Program-made: the position numbers and the translations under genes
The notes under the pieces: generated by a model
What the model saw: only the letters and a program-made list of their open reading frames with translations
Database searches by the model: none
What the model was told of the DNA's origin: nothing
Shown: in pieces, positions 1-9,127 of the stretch
Numbering within the stretch: position 1 is the stretch's first letter
Layout: each line of letters begins with the position of its first letter
Assembly: GCF_001870515.1 (NCBI RefSeq)
Contig: NZ_MDGT01000003.1
Span: 264,151-328,150 of the forward strand
Direction of reading: 5' to 3'
Source: Idiomarina sp. MD25a
GTDB taxonomy: Bacteria; Pseudomonadota; Gammaproteobacteria; Enterobacterales; Alteromonadaceae
DNA: 64,000 bases

Positions 1-93
1 GCTCCAATCGCAATGGACGAAGGCTTGCGTTTCGCAATCCGTGAAGGTGGTCGTACAGTAGGTGCAGGCGTTGTATCTAAGATCATCGACTAA
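1..93 (+). CDS. tuf: Elongation factor Tu, C-terminal end (partial)
   Basis: Only the last 30 codons and the TAA stop are in the window. The reading frame gives the highly conserved EF-Tu C-terminus, ending in [18 protein letters not shown] and then ID. EF-Tu is the GTPase that carries aminoacyl-tRNA to the ribosome in the cytoplasm; this tail belongs to its third beta-barrel domain. The gene starts left of the window. It is followed within 25 bases by a strong intrinsic terminator, so it is the last gene of its transcription unit. Whether it is tufA or tufB cannot be told from this fragment. Confidence 0.95.
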   Translation, partial: APIAMDEGLRFAIREGGRTVGAGVVSKIID

Positions 94-114
94 TTAAACG
101 TTAACACGTTTAAC

Positions 115-142
115 AAAAACCCGGCTTCGGCCGGGTTTTTTT
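115..142 (+). terminator. Intrinsic terminator of tuf
   Basis: Perfect 11-bp stem (AAAAACCCGGC at 115-125 pairs with GCCGGGTTTTT at 130-140) closed by a UUCG tetraloop and ending in seven T residues. It lies 22 bases after the EF-Tu stop codon. The A-rich left arm means it could also stop transcription arriving from the right. Confidence 0.93.
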
Positions 143-201
143 ATGGGTTGGTGTTTATCCGTGTAAAGTCGTGTCAGAACGGCCCCATTTGGCTCCAATT
201 A

Positions 202-233
202 TTGACATTTATCAGGTTTAACCTCACTATAAC
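202..233 (+). promoter_or_regulatory. Candidate sigma-70 promoter for the solute-binding protein gene
   Basis: A consensus -35 TTGACA lies at 202-207. Possible -10 elements are ACTATA (226-231, 18-bp spacer) or TATAAC (228-233, 20-bp spacer). It falls after the tuf terminator and about 30 bases before the GTG at 261, so it is well placed, but the -10 is not ideal. Confidence 0.5.
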
Positions 234-260
234 CGTCCAGTTTCAATCTAAATAAGTGCA

Positions 261-1055
261 GTGCGAAGAAGTCTCTTTTTGTTGATAACATGCCTTCTGT
301 CGAGCGTTTCATTCATCAAGAATGCAAGCGCACAAACACCTGTGTATGTTGCTGCATATGATTATCCCCCCTACTTTTCGATGGGGCTTGAAACTGATGT
401 CACTCGTGAACTCATTCAGATTTTGAATGAATATCAAGATACCTACGACTTTCAGTTACAAGTCATTCCTCCCAACGGCCGTTATCAAGCATTGTCTGAA
501 AATGGTTGCTGCGACGTCATCTTTTTTGAGTCTGAGGAATGGGGTTGGAAAAATCGAAACGTGGAATCGACCATTCCAATTATTCGAGGCCGTGAGCGTT
601 TTGTTGCTAAAAGAAAGCCTGGCAGGACTCAAGCCTTTTTCAACACCTTAGAGGGTAAGACTGTAGGTGCGGTAAAGGGGTATCATTATAATTTCGATGG
701 TACTGAGCGTACCGCAGATGAATTAGGTCGAGCCTATCGAGCTTATCTGTCTCATTCCGCACTGACTAACTTGCGGATGTTAATGGGGGGTCGCATTGAT
801 GTCATGCCGATTAATGATGAACTGCTATCAGCCCTACAAAATGCCGGTGATCAATACGAGAAAGATTTGCTTGTCTCTGATCAGATCTTTGATGATTACA
901 TGTTGAGCATGATTGTCGGTCATAATAAACGCCTGACTCAAGAAACAATGCAGCAACTTGTTCGTGAATTAGCGCGTCAGGGGCATATCGACAAATTGTT
1001 ACAGCGATTTAATTTGACGCGCTTTCAAGTTTATCGTCTTGGCTTAAGACGCTAA
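261..1055 (+). CDS. Periplasmic solute-binding protein, SBP_bac_3 type (orphan)
   Basis: 264 residues with a GTG start. Residues 1-24 form a signal peptide ending in ASA before Q25, so the mature protein is periplasmic. The mature start (VYVAAYDYPPYFSMG) is the usual first strand and ligand-loop of family 3 solute-binding proteins, which bind amino acids or similar small solutes for ABC importers. No permease or ATPase gene is adjacent, and several such orphans in this group act as sensors or bind other ligands, so the ligand is unknown. The gene ends in a 4-base convergent overlap with glsA. No strong ribosome binding site is visible before the GTG. Confidence 0.75.
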   Translation: MRRSLFLLITCLLSSVSFIKNASAQTPVYVAAYDYPPYFSMGLETDVTRELIQILNEYQDTYDFQLQVIPPNGRYQALSENGCCDVIFFESEEWGWKNRNVESTIPIIRGRERFVAKRKPGRTQAFFNTLEGKTVGAVKGYHYNFDGTERTADELGRAYRAYLSHSALTNLRMLMGGRIDVMPINDELLSALQNAGDQYEKDLLVSDQIFDDYMLSMIVGHNKRLTQETMQQLVRELARQGHIDKLLQRFNLTRFQVYRLGLRR

Positions 1056-2008
1056 TAAACACTTAAGCCAAGCCTATTGGCTAATTCTCTCACCATAAAC
1101 ATGCCGCGTGCGCTGTTTCCAAACGCATTGAGTTTTGGACTCCATGCTGAAATCACGCCAAAGTCAGGAACAATAGCGACAATCCCGCCACCGACACCAC
1201 TTTTCGCAGGCACGCCAACGGTAAAGGCAAACTCACCACTTTGGTCATACATACCGCTGGTTGATAGCAACGCATTGATCCGTTGAGCATCTCGCTTACT
1301 AATGATTTCCCGTTGAGAAAAAGGGCATACACCGGCATTGGCAAGAAATGTGAACGAACGTGCGAGGTTTTCGCAGCTCATGCTAATCGCACATTGCCAA
1401 AAATAATGGTCGAGTACTTCGTCTACATCGGATTCAATGTTATTAAAGCTCTTCATCAAATGGGCAGATGCCGCATTGCGGTGGCCGTGTTCTTTTTCTG
1501 ATGCATGTACGGATTCATCCGCATAGATACGATCGTTGCCACATAGATTACGCACAAGACTCATCACAGCGTTTTTACTTGTCGAGTAGTGGCTAACTAG
1601 CACATCGCTAATTAAAATCGCTCCTGCGTTGATCATGGGGTTTCGGGGAATACCCTTTTCCCATTCCAACTGAACAATCGAATTAAACGCCTGTCCTGAA
1701 GGTTCCATCTTGACCCGTTTCCACAAATCGTCGCCTAAACGATCCATCGCCATCATTAAGCCGAAAATTTTAGAAATGGACTGGATAGAAAACAATGTGT
1801 CTGTGTCACCCACGTTAAACACTTCACCATCCAGTGTCGTTAACGTGAGGGCGCACTGATCGGGGTCGACCGCAGCGAGCGCAGGTATATAATCGGCAAC
1901 TTTCCCCGATTGGATCTGCATCGCTTGCTGATGAATTTCAGTCAACAAGCGATTGAGGTCATCAGGGGCATGAATCTTTTGCCCACCACTTACCAAATCA
2001 CGCGTCAA
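1052..2008 (-). CDS. glsA: Glutaminase A
   Basis: Serine-dependent glutaminase that hydrolyses glutamine to glutamate and ammonia in the cytoplasm. The beta-lactamase-like fold is marked by the catalytic S-x-x-K in SIQSISK (about residues 74-80 here) and by GKVADYIPAL and NPMINAGAI. The frame is open to a TTG at 2035, which would overlap the upstream thioesterase by 38 bases. I prefer the TTG at 2008 because GGAG (2016-2019) sits 7 bases before it; this gives 318 residues, close to the usual 305-310. It is the last gene of the minus-strand run uvrA, thioesterase, glsA, and the short overlap suggests translational coupling. The start choice is less certain than the identity. Confidence 0.92.
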   Translation of the reverse strand: MTRDLVSGGQKIHAPDDLNRLLTEIHQQAMQIQSGKVADYIPALAAVDPDQCALTLTTLDGEVFNVGDTDTLFSIQSISKIFGLMMAMDRLGDDLWKRVKMEPSGQAFNSIVQLEWEKGIPRNPMINAGAILISDVLVSHYSTSKNAVMSLVRNLCGNDRIYADESVHASEKEHGHRNAASAHLMKSFNNIESDVDEVLDHYFWQCAISMSCENLARSFTFLANAGVCPFSQREIISKRDAQRINALLSTSGMYDQSGEFAFTVGVPAKSGVGGGIVAIVPDFGVISAWSPKLNAFGNSARGMFMVRELANRLGLSVY

Positions 2009-2405
2009 TGGGATGCTCCGGATGTTGTAGCTCAACGAGGCGTTGCCTTAGCTCATCACTTAAGGTAACCGAACGTTGTTGCTCAAAATCGAAATAAACG
2101 AGTACGGTTTTGCCCTTGGCGCAGAGCTCACCTTTTTGCCAGATTTCGGTACCAATATCAAAGGAACTGCCGCCAAGACGTTGAACAAAAGTCTTTACGG
2201 TCACATTCGAGCCAAAGAAAATGGGACGCGCGAAATCAACTTCAAGACGAGCAACGATAAGGCTTTTTGTTTCCGGTGACATTTCACCAAAGAACTCAAA
2301 TATAGGTAGCCGACCGGTCTCAATCCACATAGGCACAACGGTGTTGTTCACATGACCTAAGGCATCGGTTTCATAAAAACGAACTTTAAACTGCTCTTCT
2401 AACAT
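1998..2405 (-). CDS. Hotdog-fold acyl-CoA thioesterase, YbgC/FadM-like
   Basis: 135 residues, the normal length of a single hotdog domain. The N-terminal motif VRFYETDALGHVNN carries the catalytic Asp and the H-V-N-N segment of the 4-hydroxybenzoyl-CoA thioesterase/YbgC group. Members hydrolyse acyl-CoA (sometimes acyl-ACP) thioesters in the cytoplasm. The substrate cannot be assigned from the sequence, and the gene is not in the tol-pal cluster where true ybgC sits, so a FadM-like or general thioesterase role is as likely. It begins 9 bases after the uvrA stop with GGAAGAGAGG just before the ATG. Confidence 0.85.
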   Translation of the reverse strand: MLEEQFKVRFYETDALGHVNNTVVPMWIETGRLPIFEFFGEMSPETKSLIVARLEVDFARPIFFGSNVTVKTFVQRLGGSSFDIGTEIWQKGELCAKGKTVLVYFDFEQQRSVTLSDELRQRLVELQHPEHPIDA

Positions 2406-2414
2406 CCTCTCTTC

Positions 2415-5243
2415 CTATGACGATTTAAGCATGGGTTTAAGAAAGCGTGCGGTGTGAGACCGCGTTTCATTAACGATTTTTTCAGGAGCGCCCTCGGTGA
2501 GGATCTCACCACCGCCCGAGCCACCTTCAGGACCTAAGTCGACAATCCAGTCAGCGGTTTTAATCACATCTAAGTTGTGCTCGATAACGACCACGGTATT
2601 ACCATGGTCACGCAGACGATGAATCACCGCCAGTAACTGCTTAATGTCATGGAAGTGAAGTCCTGTAGTAGGCTCATCCAGAATATAAAGCGTACGTCCA
2701 GTATCTCGCTTCGACAACTCGCGTGACAGCTTCACGCGTTGTGCTTCACCACCGGATAAAGTTGTTGCCGACTGGCCAAGTCGCACATACGATAGACCCA
2801 CATCCATTAACGTTTGTAGCTTGCGCGCAATTGCCGGAATCGGGTCAAAAAACTCACGAGCCTCTTCAATGGTCATATCCAATACTTCGTGGATATTTTT
2901 GCCCTTATATTGAATGTCCAACGTTTCACGGTTGTAACGTTTACCCTTACAAATATCGCAGGGTACGTACACGTCCGGTAAGAAGTGCATCTCAACTTTA
3001 ATCACACCATCGCCTTGGCACGCTTCACAGCGACCGCCCTTAACGTTAAAGCTAAAACGTCCAGGTTTGTAACCGCGTGCTCTGGCTTCTGGTACACCGG
3101 CAAATAATTCACGAATCGGTGTAAAAATTCCAGTGTAAGTTGCAGGATTAGAGCGTGGTGTGCGACCAATCGGACTTTGGTCAATATCCACTACTTTATC
3201 TAACAGCTCCATCCCTTCTACACGTTCGTGCGGCGCAGCTTCACCCGTGGTTGCGCCGTTCAGTTCGCGATGAGCGACTTTAAACAAAGTGTCGTTGACT
3301 AAGGTCGATTTACCGGAGCCCGACACGCCTGTGACGCAGGTCATTAAACCTAAAGGAATGTTTAAATCGACATTTTTTAGGTTGTTACCCGTGGCGCCAA
3401 TAATTTTTAGCCAACGGTCATCTGGCTCGTTACGTTTAGCCGGCACTTCGATGACCTTACGGCCTGATAAATAGTCGCCGGTTAGTGACCGTTCGGTGCC
3501 AACGATATCGTCAACGGAGCCTTGGGCTACGATCTCGCCCCCATGCACACCCGCACCGGGACCAATATCAATTACATGATCCGCCTGACGAATTGCATCT
3601 TCATCATGTTCAACTACCAGCACGGTATTGCCTAGATCGCGTAAATGAATCAGTGTGTTTAGAAGACGTTCATTATCGCGTTGGTGTAGGCCAATGCTCG
3701 GTTCATCCAATACGTACATCACACCCACCAAACCTGCGCCAATTTGACTGGCTAAACGGATTCGTTGAGCTTCACCACCGGATAAGGTTTCTGCACTACG
3801 TGACAGGCTCAGGTAATTCAACCCCACATTGACCAAGAAACCGAGCCTATCGTTAATCTCTTTCAATATTTTTTCAGCGATTTTTCCACGCTGACCGTCA
3901 AGTTCAAGACTTTGGAAAAAGTCTAGCGCATCGCCGATCGAACGCTCTGAAACCTGAGGTAAGTTGGTATTTTCGATAAATACATGGCGCGCCTCAGTAC
4001 GCAAACGGCTACCGTGACAGCTTTTACAGGGTTGTACGGCAATGTATTTTGCCAACTCGTCGCGCACCGCTTGTGATTCTGTTTCGCGGTACCGGCGTTG
4101 CATGTTGGGAATAATACCTTCGAACGGATGCGCACGAACGACTTTATCGCCCCGATCATTCATGTAAGTGAACTTGATTTCTTCTTTGCCGCTGCCATAG
4201 AGCAGCACTGCGCGAGTATCTTCGCTCAATTCATTAAACGGCACCGACAACTTAAAGTCATAGTGCTTAGCCAGTGACTGTAGCATCTGGTAGTAATAAA
4301 AATTGCGTTTATCCCAACCGCGGATAGCACCGCCCGTGAGCGATAAGTCGCCATTGACGACCACCTTACTCGGATCAAAAAATTGCTCTACACCCAAGCC
4401 ATCGCAGGTTTGGCAGGCACCGGCTGGGTTATTGAACGAGAACAAACGCGGTTCCAGCTCTTGCATACTGTAACCACAGTGTGGACAAGCAAAGTTAGCC
4501 GAGAAAATCAGTGTCTCACCTTCTTCACCCGGCATTGGTGCTACAAACGCAGTACCGCCGGTCATATCAATAGCGGTTTCAAACGACTCGGCCAAGCGCT
4601 GCTCGATTCCCTCACGCACTTTAAAGCGGTCAACAACCACCTCAATGGTATGCTTCTTTTGCAACTCGAGTGTCGGCGGATCGCTCAGGTCACAGATCTC
4701 ACCGTCGATGCGCGCCCGGATAAAACCTTGTAAAGCAAGGTTTTCTAGCACCTTGACGTGTTCGCCCTTACGGTTCTGTACGATGGGTGCCAATAACATG
4801 CGTTTTGATTCCGCAGGCTCGCTGAGCACTTGATCAACCATCTGTGAAATGGTTTGCGCAGCCAAGGGCACATCGTGTGTAGGACAACGTGGCTCACCCA
4901 CACGGGCAAACAATAGACGTAAATAATCGTATATCTCGGTAATGGTGCCCACCGTCGAGCGAGGGTTGTGAGAGGTGGACTTCTGCTCAATGGAGATCGC
5001 AGGTGATAAACCTTCAATGCCGTCCACATCAGGTTTTTCCATCAAAGATAAAAACTGACGGGCATAGGCGGAGAGTGACTCGACATAGCGCCGTTGACCT
5101 TCCGCGTACAACGTATCGAACGCCAACGATGACTTGCCTGAGCCGGATAACCCCGTGATGACTACGAGCTTATCGCGCGGTATGGTCAGGTTAAAATTCT
5201 TTAGGTTGTGTGTTCGCGCACCACGTACTTCGATTTTGTCCAT
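2415..5243 (-). CDS. uvrA: Excinuclease ABC subunit A
   Basis: 942 residues (E. coli UvrA has 940). It is the damage-sensing ATPase of nucleotide excision repair; a UvrA dimer loads UvrB onto lesions. Two ABC ATPase modules are seen: the first Walker A is [14 protein letters not shown] near residue 32, with signature [12 protein letters not shown]; the second Walker A is [13 protein letters not shown] near 640, with signature [12 protein letters not shown]. Zinc-finger cysteines occur as CPHC...CQTC (about 253-283) and CEACQGDG...CDIC (about 739-766). It is divergent from a yajR-like gene and followed by the thioesterase and glsA. No clear LexA box was found in the upstream region. Confidence 0.98.
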   Translation of the reverse strand: MDKIEVRGARTHNLKNFNLTIPRDKLVVITGLSGSGKSSLAFDTLYAEGQRRYVESLSAYARQFLSLMEKPDVDGIEGLSPAISIEQKSTSHNPRSTVGTITEIYDYLRLLFARVGEPRCPTHDVPLAAQTISQMVDQVLSEPAESKRMLLAPIVQNRKGEHVKVLENLALQGFIRARIDGEICDLSDPPTLELQKKHTIEVVVDRFKVREGIEQRLAESFETAIDMTGGTAFVAPMPGEEGETLIFSANFACPHCGYSMQELEPRLFSFNNPAGACQTCDGLGVEQFFDPSKVVVNGDLSLTGGAIRGWDKRNFYYYQMLQSLAKHYDFKLSVPFNELSEDTRAVLLYGSGKEEIKFTYMNDRGDKVVRAHPFEGIIPNMQRRYRETESQAVRDELAKYIAVQPCKSCHGSRLRTEARHVFIENTNLPQVSERSIGDALDFFQSLELDGQRGKIAEKILKEINDRLGFLVNVGLNYLSLSRSAETLSGGEAQRIRLASQIGAGLVGVMYVLDEPSIGLHQRDNERLLNTLIHLRDLGNTVLVVEHDEDAIRQADHVIDIGPGAGVHGGEIVAQGSVDDIVGTERSLTGDYLSGRKVIEVPAKRNEPDDRWLKIIGATGNNLKNVDLNIPLGLMTCVTGVSGSGKSTLVNDTLFKVAHRELNGATTGEAAPHERVEGMELLDKVVDIDQSPIGRTPRSNPATYTGIFTPIRELFAGVPEARARGYKPGRFSFNVKGGRCEACQGDGVIKVEMHFLPDVYVPCDICKGKRYNRETLDIQYKGKNIHEVLDMTIEEAREFFDPIPAIARKLQTLMDVGLSYVRLGQSATTLSGGEAQRVKLSRELSKRDTGRTLYILDEPTTGLHFHDIKQLLAVIHRLRDHGNTVVVIEHNLDVIKTADWIVDLGPEGGSGGGEILTEGAPEKIVNETRSHTARFLKPMLKSS

Positions 5244-5321
5244 AGTAAACTTTTTTCTCCGCGCATAGGCGTAAATGATTCAACCGAGTGAGCCGAGTAT
5301 TATCGCACAGACTAGGGTATC

Positions 5322-5330
5322 TGGTACAAT
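5322..5330 (+). promoter_or_regulatory. Extended -10 promoter candidate for the yajR-like gene
   Basis: TGGTACAAT is an extended -10 element (TG-N-TACAAT) 31 bases before the ATG at 5362. No good -35 is seen 17 bases upstream, which extended -10 promoters can tolerate. Its place argues that the open frame extending left to 5275 is not translated from that far up. Confidence 0.45.
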
Positions 5331-5361
5331 GCCGGCTCAGTCGTTCATAATAGCGAGCATT

Positions 5362-6741
5362 ATGAGTCAGCAACAGTTAAATAGAACAGAAAAGCGCGCA
5401 GCGTTCGCACTTGCCTCAGTCTTTGGCATACGCATGTTAGGCCTGTTTTTGATCATGCCTGTCATGGCAATTTATGCCCATCAGTACCCCGATTACACGC
5501 CAGCGTTAATGGGTGTTGCCTTAGGGGCTTATGGTTTAACTCAAGCTTTTTTCCAAATTCCTCTGGGCATGTTATCGGATCGAATAGGGCGTCGTCCTAT
5601 CATCGTGGGTGGCCTATTGGTCTTTGCTCTAGGTAGTGTGATTGCTGCACAAGCGGATAGCTTGATGGGCGTTGTTGTTGGTCGCGCTGTGCAAGGAATT
5701 GGCGCCATTGCAGCGGCTATTTTAGCGATGGCAGCCGATGTTTCACGCGATAATCAACGCTCGAAAGTCATGGCGATTATCGGTATGTGTATTGGCTTGG
5801 CATTTGCTCTGGCGCTGATTATCGGCCCGTTACTCGCCGACCATATTGGCTTACAAGGCCTATTTTGGTTTACTGCCGCAAGCGCTCTCGTGGGGATTGG
5901 CTTGTTACTCGTCGCAGTGCCGAAAACATTGACTAAATCAGCTCGTCGCGAGGCGTTGCCTGTTGCCACGGAACTCAAACACTTGGTGAGACATCGGCAA
6001 CTTTGGTTACTCAATGGCGGCGTGTTTGTATTGCACGCGGTACTGACCTCTTGGTTCATTAGCTTACCAACGTTGTTGGCAGCGCATGATGTACGGACTG
6101 AATATCATGCCTTATTTTATTTACCGACCTTAGTGCTATCGATCGCGTTAATGGTGCCCATGATTATTCACGGCGCAAAAACCAATCAACATGTCACTTG
6201 GTTTAGGTTGTCTATTTTATTGTTGATGGTGGGCGCGACACTCATTACATGGTGGGGTGCTTCGCTGATTGTGATAGCCATCGCGTTGGTGGTGTTTTTC
6301 ACAGGCTTTAACTTCTTAGAAGCGACACTGCCGTCATTGCTTACACGTATTGCACCTGCGGGCAGTAAAGGGAGCGCCAGTGGTATCTATTCGACCTGCC
6401 AGTTTAGCGGGGCGTTCGTCGGTGGCGCGCTAGGCGGTTGGCTCTTACAAACTTATCAGCTTAAAGGGATTGGTGTCGCGAGTTTAGCTATACTAGCGTT
6501 ATGGTTTGTGTTGAGCCGTTTGATGCAAAATCCTAAAGCCGTAACAAACGTGGTGATTAGTTTGAAAGGGCTTGAGCAACAAACCCTTGATCAGTTTAAT
6601 GATGCGCTACTCGGTATTTCAGGTGTTGAAGAGGTTCGCTTCGCATCGGACGACCAAGTCACCTATTTAAAAGTTGATAAAAAGCAGTATGATGAGCATG
6701 CAGTCGAAGCATTGATCGAACGTCACAAATCGGCCCAATAG
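5362..6741 (+). CDS. yajR: MFS transporter with C-terminal YAM-like domain (YajR-like)
   Basis: 459 residues from the ATG of MSQQQLNRTEKRAAF. It has about 12 hydrophobic segments and the major facilitator motif A GMLSDRIGRRPIIVGG between segments 2 and 3. The last 60 or so residues (VTNVVISLKGLEQQTLDQF onward) form a soluble beta-alpha-beta domain, as in E. coli YajR with its ferredoxin-like YAM domain (454 residues). The inner-membrane transporter presumably exports a drug or metabolite by proton antiport; the substrate is unknown. The frame is open back to 5275, but the promoter lies inside that stretch. The order uvrA (divergent), MFS, ssb is also known in Pseudomonas. Confidence 0.83.
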   Translation: MSQQQLNRTEKRAAFALASVFGIRMLGLFLIMPVMAIYAHQYPDYTPALMGVALGAYGLTQAFFQIPLGMLSDRIGRRPIIVGGLLVFALGSVIAAQADSLMGVVVGRAVQGIGAIAAAILAMAADVSRDNQRSKVMAIIGMCIGLAFALALIIGPLLADHIGLQGLFWFTAASALVGIGLLLVAVPKTLTKSARREALPVATELKHLVRHRQLWLLNGGVFVLHAVLTSWFISLPTLLAAHDVRTEYHALFYLPTLVLSIALMVPMIIHGAKTNQHVTWFRLSILLLMVGATLITWWGASLIVIAIALVVFFTGFNFLEATLPSLLTRIAPAGSKGSASGIYSTCQFSGAFVGGALGGWLLQTYQLKGIGVASLAILALWFVLSRLMQNPKAVTNVVISLKGLEQQTLDQFNDALLGISGVEEVRFASDDQVTYLKVDKKQYDEHAVEALIERHKSAQ

Positions 6742-6786
6742 CGTGTTAAACTATTAAAAGAGAAAATTTTAGAACAGGAGAGAAAT

Positions 6787-7398
6787 ATGGCCAGTCGCGG
6801 TGTGAATAAGGTAATTTTGGTCGGTAACTTGGGCGCCGATCCTGAAGTTCGGTATACCCAGAACAGTACCGCTATTGCTAATCTCTCAATCGCAACCAGC
6901 GAAACGTGGAAAGACAAGCAAACAGGTGAACCGCGTGAACAAACTGAGTGGCACCGTTGTGTTGCTTATCGTCGCTTAGCAGAAATCGCCGGTGAGTATC
7001 TCAAAAAGGGCTCAAAAGTGTACGTTGAAGGTCGCTTACAAACACGTAAATGGCAGGGTCAAGACGGCCAAGATCGTTACACGACAGAAATCGTAATTAA
7101 CGAAATGCAAATGCTTGATTCTCGTGGCGGCTCTGGCATGGGTCAAGGCCAAGGTATGAACCAAGGCATGAATCAAGGTATGAACCAGGGCATGAATCAA
7201 AACCAAGGCGGCAATCAGCCTGCGTCTAATCAGCAGGGCAATCCGAACCAAGGTTTTGGACAGCAGCAAGGCTTTCAAGGCGGCCAAGGCGGTCAGTCAA
7301 ACCAAGGCAATGCGATGCGTTCTAACCAAAATCAGCAGCCTTCACAACCAGAACCGTTCTCGCCCGACAACGATTTTGATGACGATATTCCGTTCTAG
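6787..7398 (+). CDS. ssb: Single-stranded DNA-binding protein
   Basis: 203 residues. Residues 1-110 form the OB-fold that coats single-stranded DNA ([20 protein letters not shown], then WHRC and [15 protein letters not shown]). A flexible Gly/Asn/Gln-rich linker follows (about 115-190), coded in part by a tandem repeat. The acidic tip ends in DFDDDIPF, which docks repair and replication partners. The protein is longer than E. coli SSB (178) because of the linker. AGGAG precedes the ATG at the right distance, and a terminator follows. It lies 45 bases after the yajR-like gene and may be cotranscribed with it. Confidence 0.97.
   Translation: MASRGVNKVILVGNLGADPEVRYTQNSTAIANLSIATSETWKDKQTGEPREQTEWHRCVAYRRLAEIAGEYLKKGSKVYVEGRLQTRKWQGQDGQDRYTTEIVINEMQMLDSRGGSGMGQGQGMNQGMNQGMNQGMNQNQGGNQPASNQQGNPNQGFGQQQGFQGGQGGQSNQGNAMRSNQNQQPSQPEPFSPDNDFDDDIPF
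7153..7200 (+). repeat. Four tandem 12-base repeats inside ssb
   Basis: Four consecutive 12-base units each encode Gly-Met-Asn-Gln. They alternate between GGTATGAACCAA-like and GGCATGAATCAA-like forms, so there is also a 24-base unit repeated twice with one difference (CAA to CAG in the third 12-mer). Copy-number change here would lengthen or shorten the linker without a frameshift. Confidence 0.9.
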
Positions 7399-7435
7399 AG
7401 CTCACCTGAGACATATTCTGTAAAGAATTCTAATT

Positions 7436-7462
7436 AAGCCCTTACTTTTAAGGGCTTTTTTT
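7436..7462 (+). terminator. Intrinsic terminator after ssb
   Basis: Perfect 9-bp stem (AAGCCCTTA at 7436-7444 with TAAGGGCTT at 7449-7457), 4-base loop and a run of seven T residues. It lies 38 bases after the ssb stop codon. Confidence 0.92.
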
Positions 7463-7502
7463 GTATCTGTATCTCCGATTAGGCTCATCGAAACTCTCTC
7501 AA

Positions 7503-7545
7503 TTTACTTAGCCTGCTAACCTTGTTAATATACTTAGCAAGCTAA
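7503..7545 (+). promoter_or_regulatory. Promoter with two SlyA-like operators before the MarR gene
   Basis: Two 12-bp palindromes, TTAGCCTGCTAA (7508-7519) and TTAGCAAGCTAA (7534-7545), share the arms TTAGC/GCTAA and are 26 bp apart centre to centre. The second is identical to the published SlyA consensus. A -35-like TTTACT (7503-7508) and -10 TAATAT (7526-7531) with a 17-bp spacer lie among them, so a bound regulator would cover the promoter. Autoregulation by the downstream MarR protein is inferred. Confidence 0.78.
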
Positions 7546-7562
7546 CTAAATGAGATCAGGTT

Positions 7563-8057
7563 ATGACACTCTCGCAAGAGCAACTCAAACAACTGTCCGT
7601 GCCAGAACGTTTGGGCCGAGTAGCACGTCAGTGGCAAGCGGTCGCAGATCGTGAACTTGCGCCCTTAGGTTTAACTTACCCACGCTGGAGCGCGATGTGG
7701 AAGCTGGTGCGAATCGGCGATGGCGCAAGTCAAAAGCAATTGGCAGAGGCGTTGGAAATAGAACTCGCATCATTAATGCGAACGTTGACACAGCTAGAGC
7801 AACAGTCACTTGTTGTAAGGCGTGTATGTCCAGACGATGGCCGTGCGAAGCGAGTTTACCTAACCGATGCAGGTCATGCGTTGGTGAAAAAAATGGAAGC
7901 CAAAATCCTTAAAGTACGTCGTACGCTGATGGCTGATATTGCCGACGAAGACATTGAAACGGTTAAGCATGTACTAGCTGTGATTTCGCGTAACGCCCAC
8001 CAAATGTGCAGTGAACAAAAGCAGCGAGACGATAAGCAAGGAGGTGACACACAATGA
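7563..8057 (+). CDS. MarR/SlyA-family transcriptional regulator
   Basis: 164 residues with a MarR winged-helix domain over about residues 30-135: the helix-turn-helix lies in SQKQLAEALEIELASLMRTL and the wing in VCPDDGRAKRVYLTDAG. These proteins bind short palindromes as dimers and release DNA on contact with phenolic or other small ligands. Two SlyA-type palindromes sit on its promoter. The stop overlaps the start of the HlyD gene (ATGA), so regulator and exporter are one operon. It resembles SlyA in domain and operator, but orthology is not proven. Confidence 0.9.
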   Translation: MTLSQEQLKQLSVPERLGRVARQWQAVADRELAPLGLTYPRWSAMWKLVRIGDGASQKQLAEALEIELASLMRTLTQLEQQSLVVRRVCPDDGRAKRVYLTDAGHALVKKMEAKILKVRRTLMADIADEDIETVKHVLAVISRNAHQMCSEQKQRDDKQGGDTQ

Positions 8058-9115
8058 CAGCTGATGAAAAATTCGCAAAGTGGGTTAAGCGTGCGCTTAT
8101 CGGCTTTATCGCATTGTTTGCTTACTTTCTCTGGGCCGATTTAGCGTTACCGCTTACGCCGCAAGCAATGGTGACTCGCGTAGTCACTCAGGTCGCGCCG
8201 CAGGTTAACGGTACGGTAGAGCAAGTGTTGGTTCACAATAATCAGTATGTGGAGCCGGGTGACCCTTTATTTACGCTAGATCCTCGACCTTTCCGTTTGC
8301 AGCTACAGCAAGCTGAATTAGCTTTGCAGCAAGCACAACAGTCGAACCGTCAACTGGATGCACAAATTCGTGCTGCACAAGCAAAGCTAAAGTCAGCGCA
8401 AGCGACTGCTGATGAGCAAAGTCGTGAGGCGCAGCGAATCAAAGACTTAGTGAAGGAAGGCAGCACGTCTGAGCAAGCGTTTGATCAGGCGCAGAGCGCG
8501 GCGCTGCAAGCGCAAGCAAATGTTGATGCGGTTAAATCGCAACTGGAGAGCCTCAAAGTTCAGCGCGGTGACTCAGACAATGCCCACAACCTGCTTATTC
8601 AACAGGCTAAAAATGCGGTCGATAATGCCGAGCTGAACTTGAGCTATACCACTGTGCGTGCGCAACACGCGGGTCGTGTAAGTAACTTAAAACTCAGCGA
8701 AGGTGTGTATGCTCGTCAAGGTAACCCGTTACTCGCATTGGTATCACCTCAAGCAGATATTGTGGCTGATTTTAGGGAAAAGAATTTGCGCCATGTAAAA
8801 AAAGGTCAGCGCGCACTGGTTGTCTTTGATGCCGAGCCAGGTACCGTTTATGAGGCGACGATCGATAGCGTTGATGCCGGTGTTAACGCAGGTCAGTTGA
8901 GCGCGGATGGCACACTCGCACAACCGATTAACTCGAACCGCTGGGTGCGAGATGCCCAACGTATGCGTGTGCACCTGAGCCTTGCCAAAGGTATTGATAA
9001 CACCCGTCCAGCGGGCGCTAAGGCAACGGTACAAATTGTGCCCGATGGGCGCTTTAAAGCCACCGTTGCACAAGCTCAAGTGCGTCTACTGGGTTGGTTA
9101 CATTATATTTACTAG
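8054..9115 (+). CDS. HlyD/EmrA-type membrane fusion protein
   Basis: 353 residues. One N-terminal transmembrane segment (about 13-35) anchors the protein in the inner membrane. A biotinyl-lipoyl-like part (VAPQVNGTVEQVLVHNNQYV), an Ala/Gln-rich coiled-coil hairpin (about 85-190), a second lipoyl half (YTTVRAQHAGRVSNLKLSEG) and a beta-barrel region follow, as in EmrA and AaeA. Such adaptors link an inner-membrane pump to the outer membrane. The pump partner is probably the DUF2955 protein coded 12 bases downstream. Its start overlaps the MarR stop by 4 bases. Confidence 0.88.
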   Translation: MTADEKFAKWVKRALIGFIALFAYFLWADLALPLTPQAMVTRVVTQVAPQVNGTVEQVLVHNNQYVEPGDPLFTLDPRPFRLQLQQAELALQQAQQSNRQLDAQIRAAQAKLKSAQATADEQSREAQRIKDLVKEGSTSEQAFDQAQSAALQAQANVDAVKSQLESLKVQRGDSDNAHNLLIQQAKNAVDNAELNLSYTTVRAQHAGRVSNLKLSEGVYARQGNPLLALVSPQADIVADFREKNLRHVKKGQRALVVFDAEPGTVYEATIDSVDAGVNAGQLSADGTLAQPINSNRWVRDAQRMRVHLSLAKGIDNTRPAGAKATVQIVPDGRFKATVAQAQVRLLGWLHYIY

Positions 9116-9127
9116 CGTGGAGCACGT

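Noticed and set aside
3485-3832. Plus-strand open frames opposite uvrA
   Set aside because: Arg/His-rich products typical of the complement of a conserved ABC protein; no independent support.
5244-5361. Possible LexA box between uvrA and the yajR-like gene
   Set aside because: No CTG-N10-CAG with AT-rich centre is present; the CTG and CAG seen are at the wrong distance or reversed.
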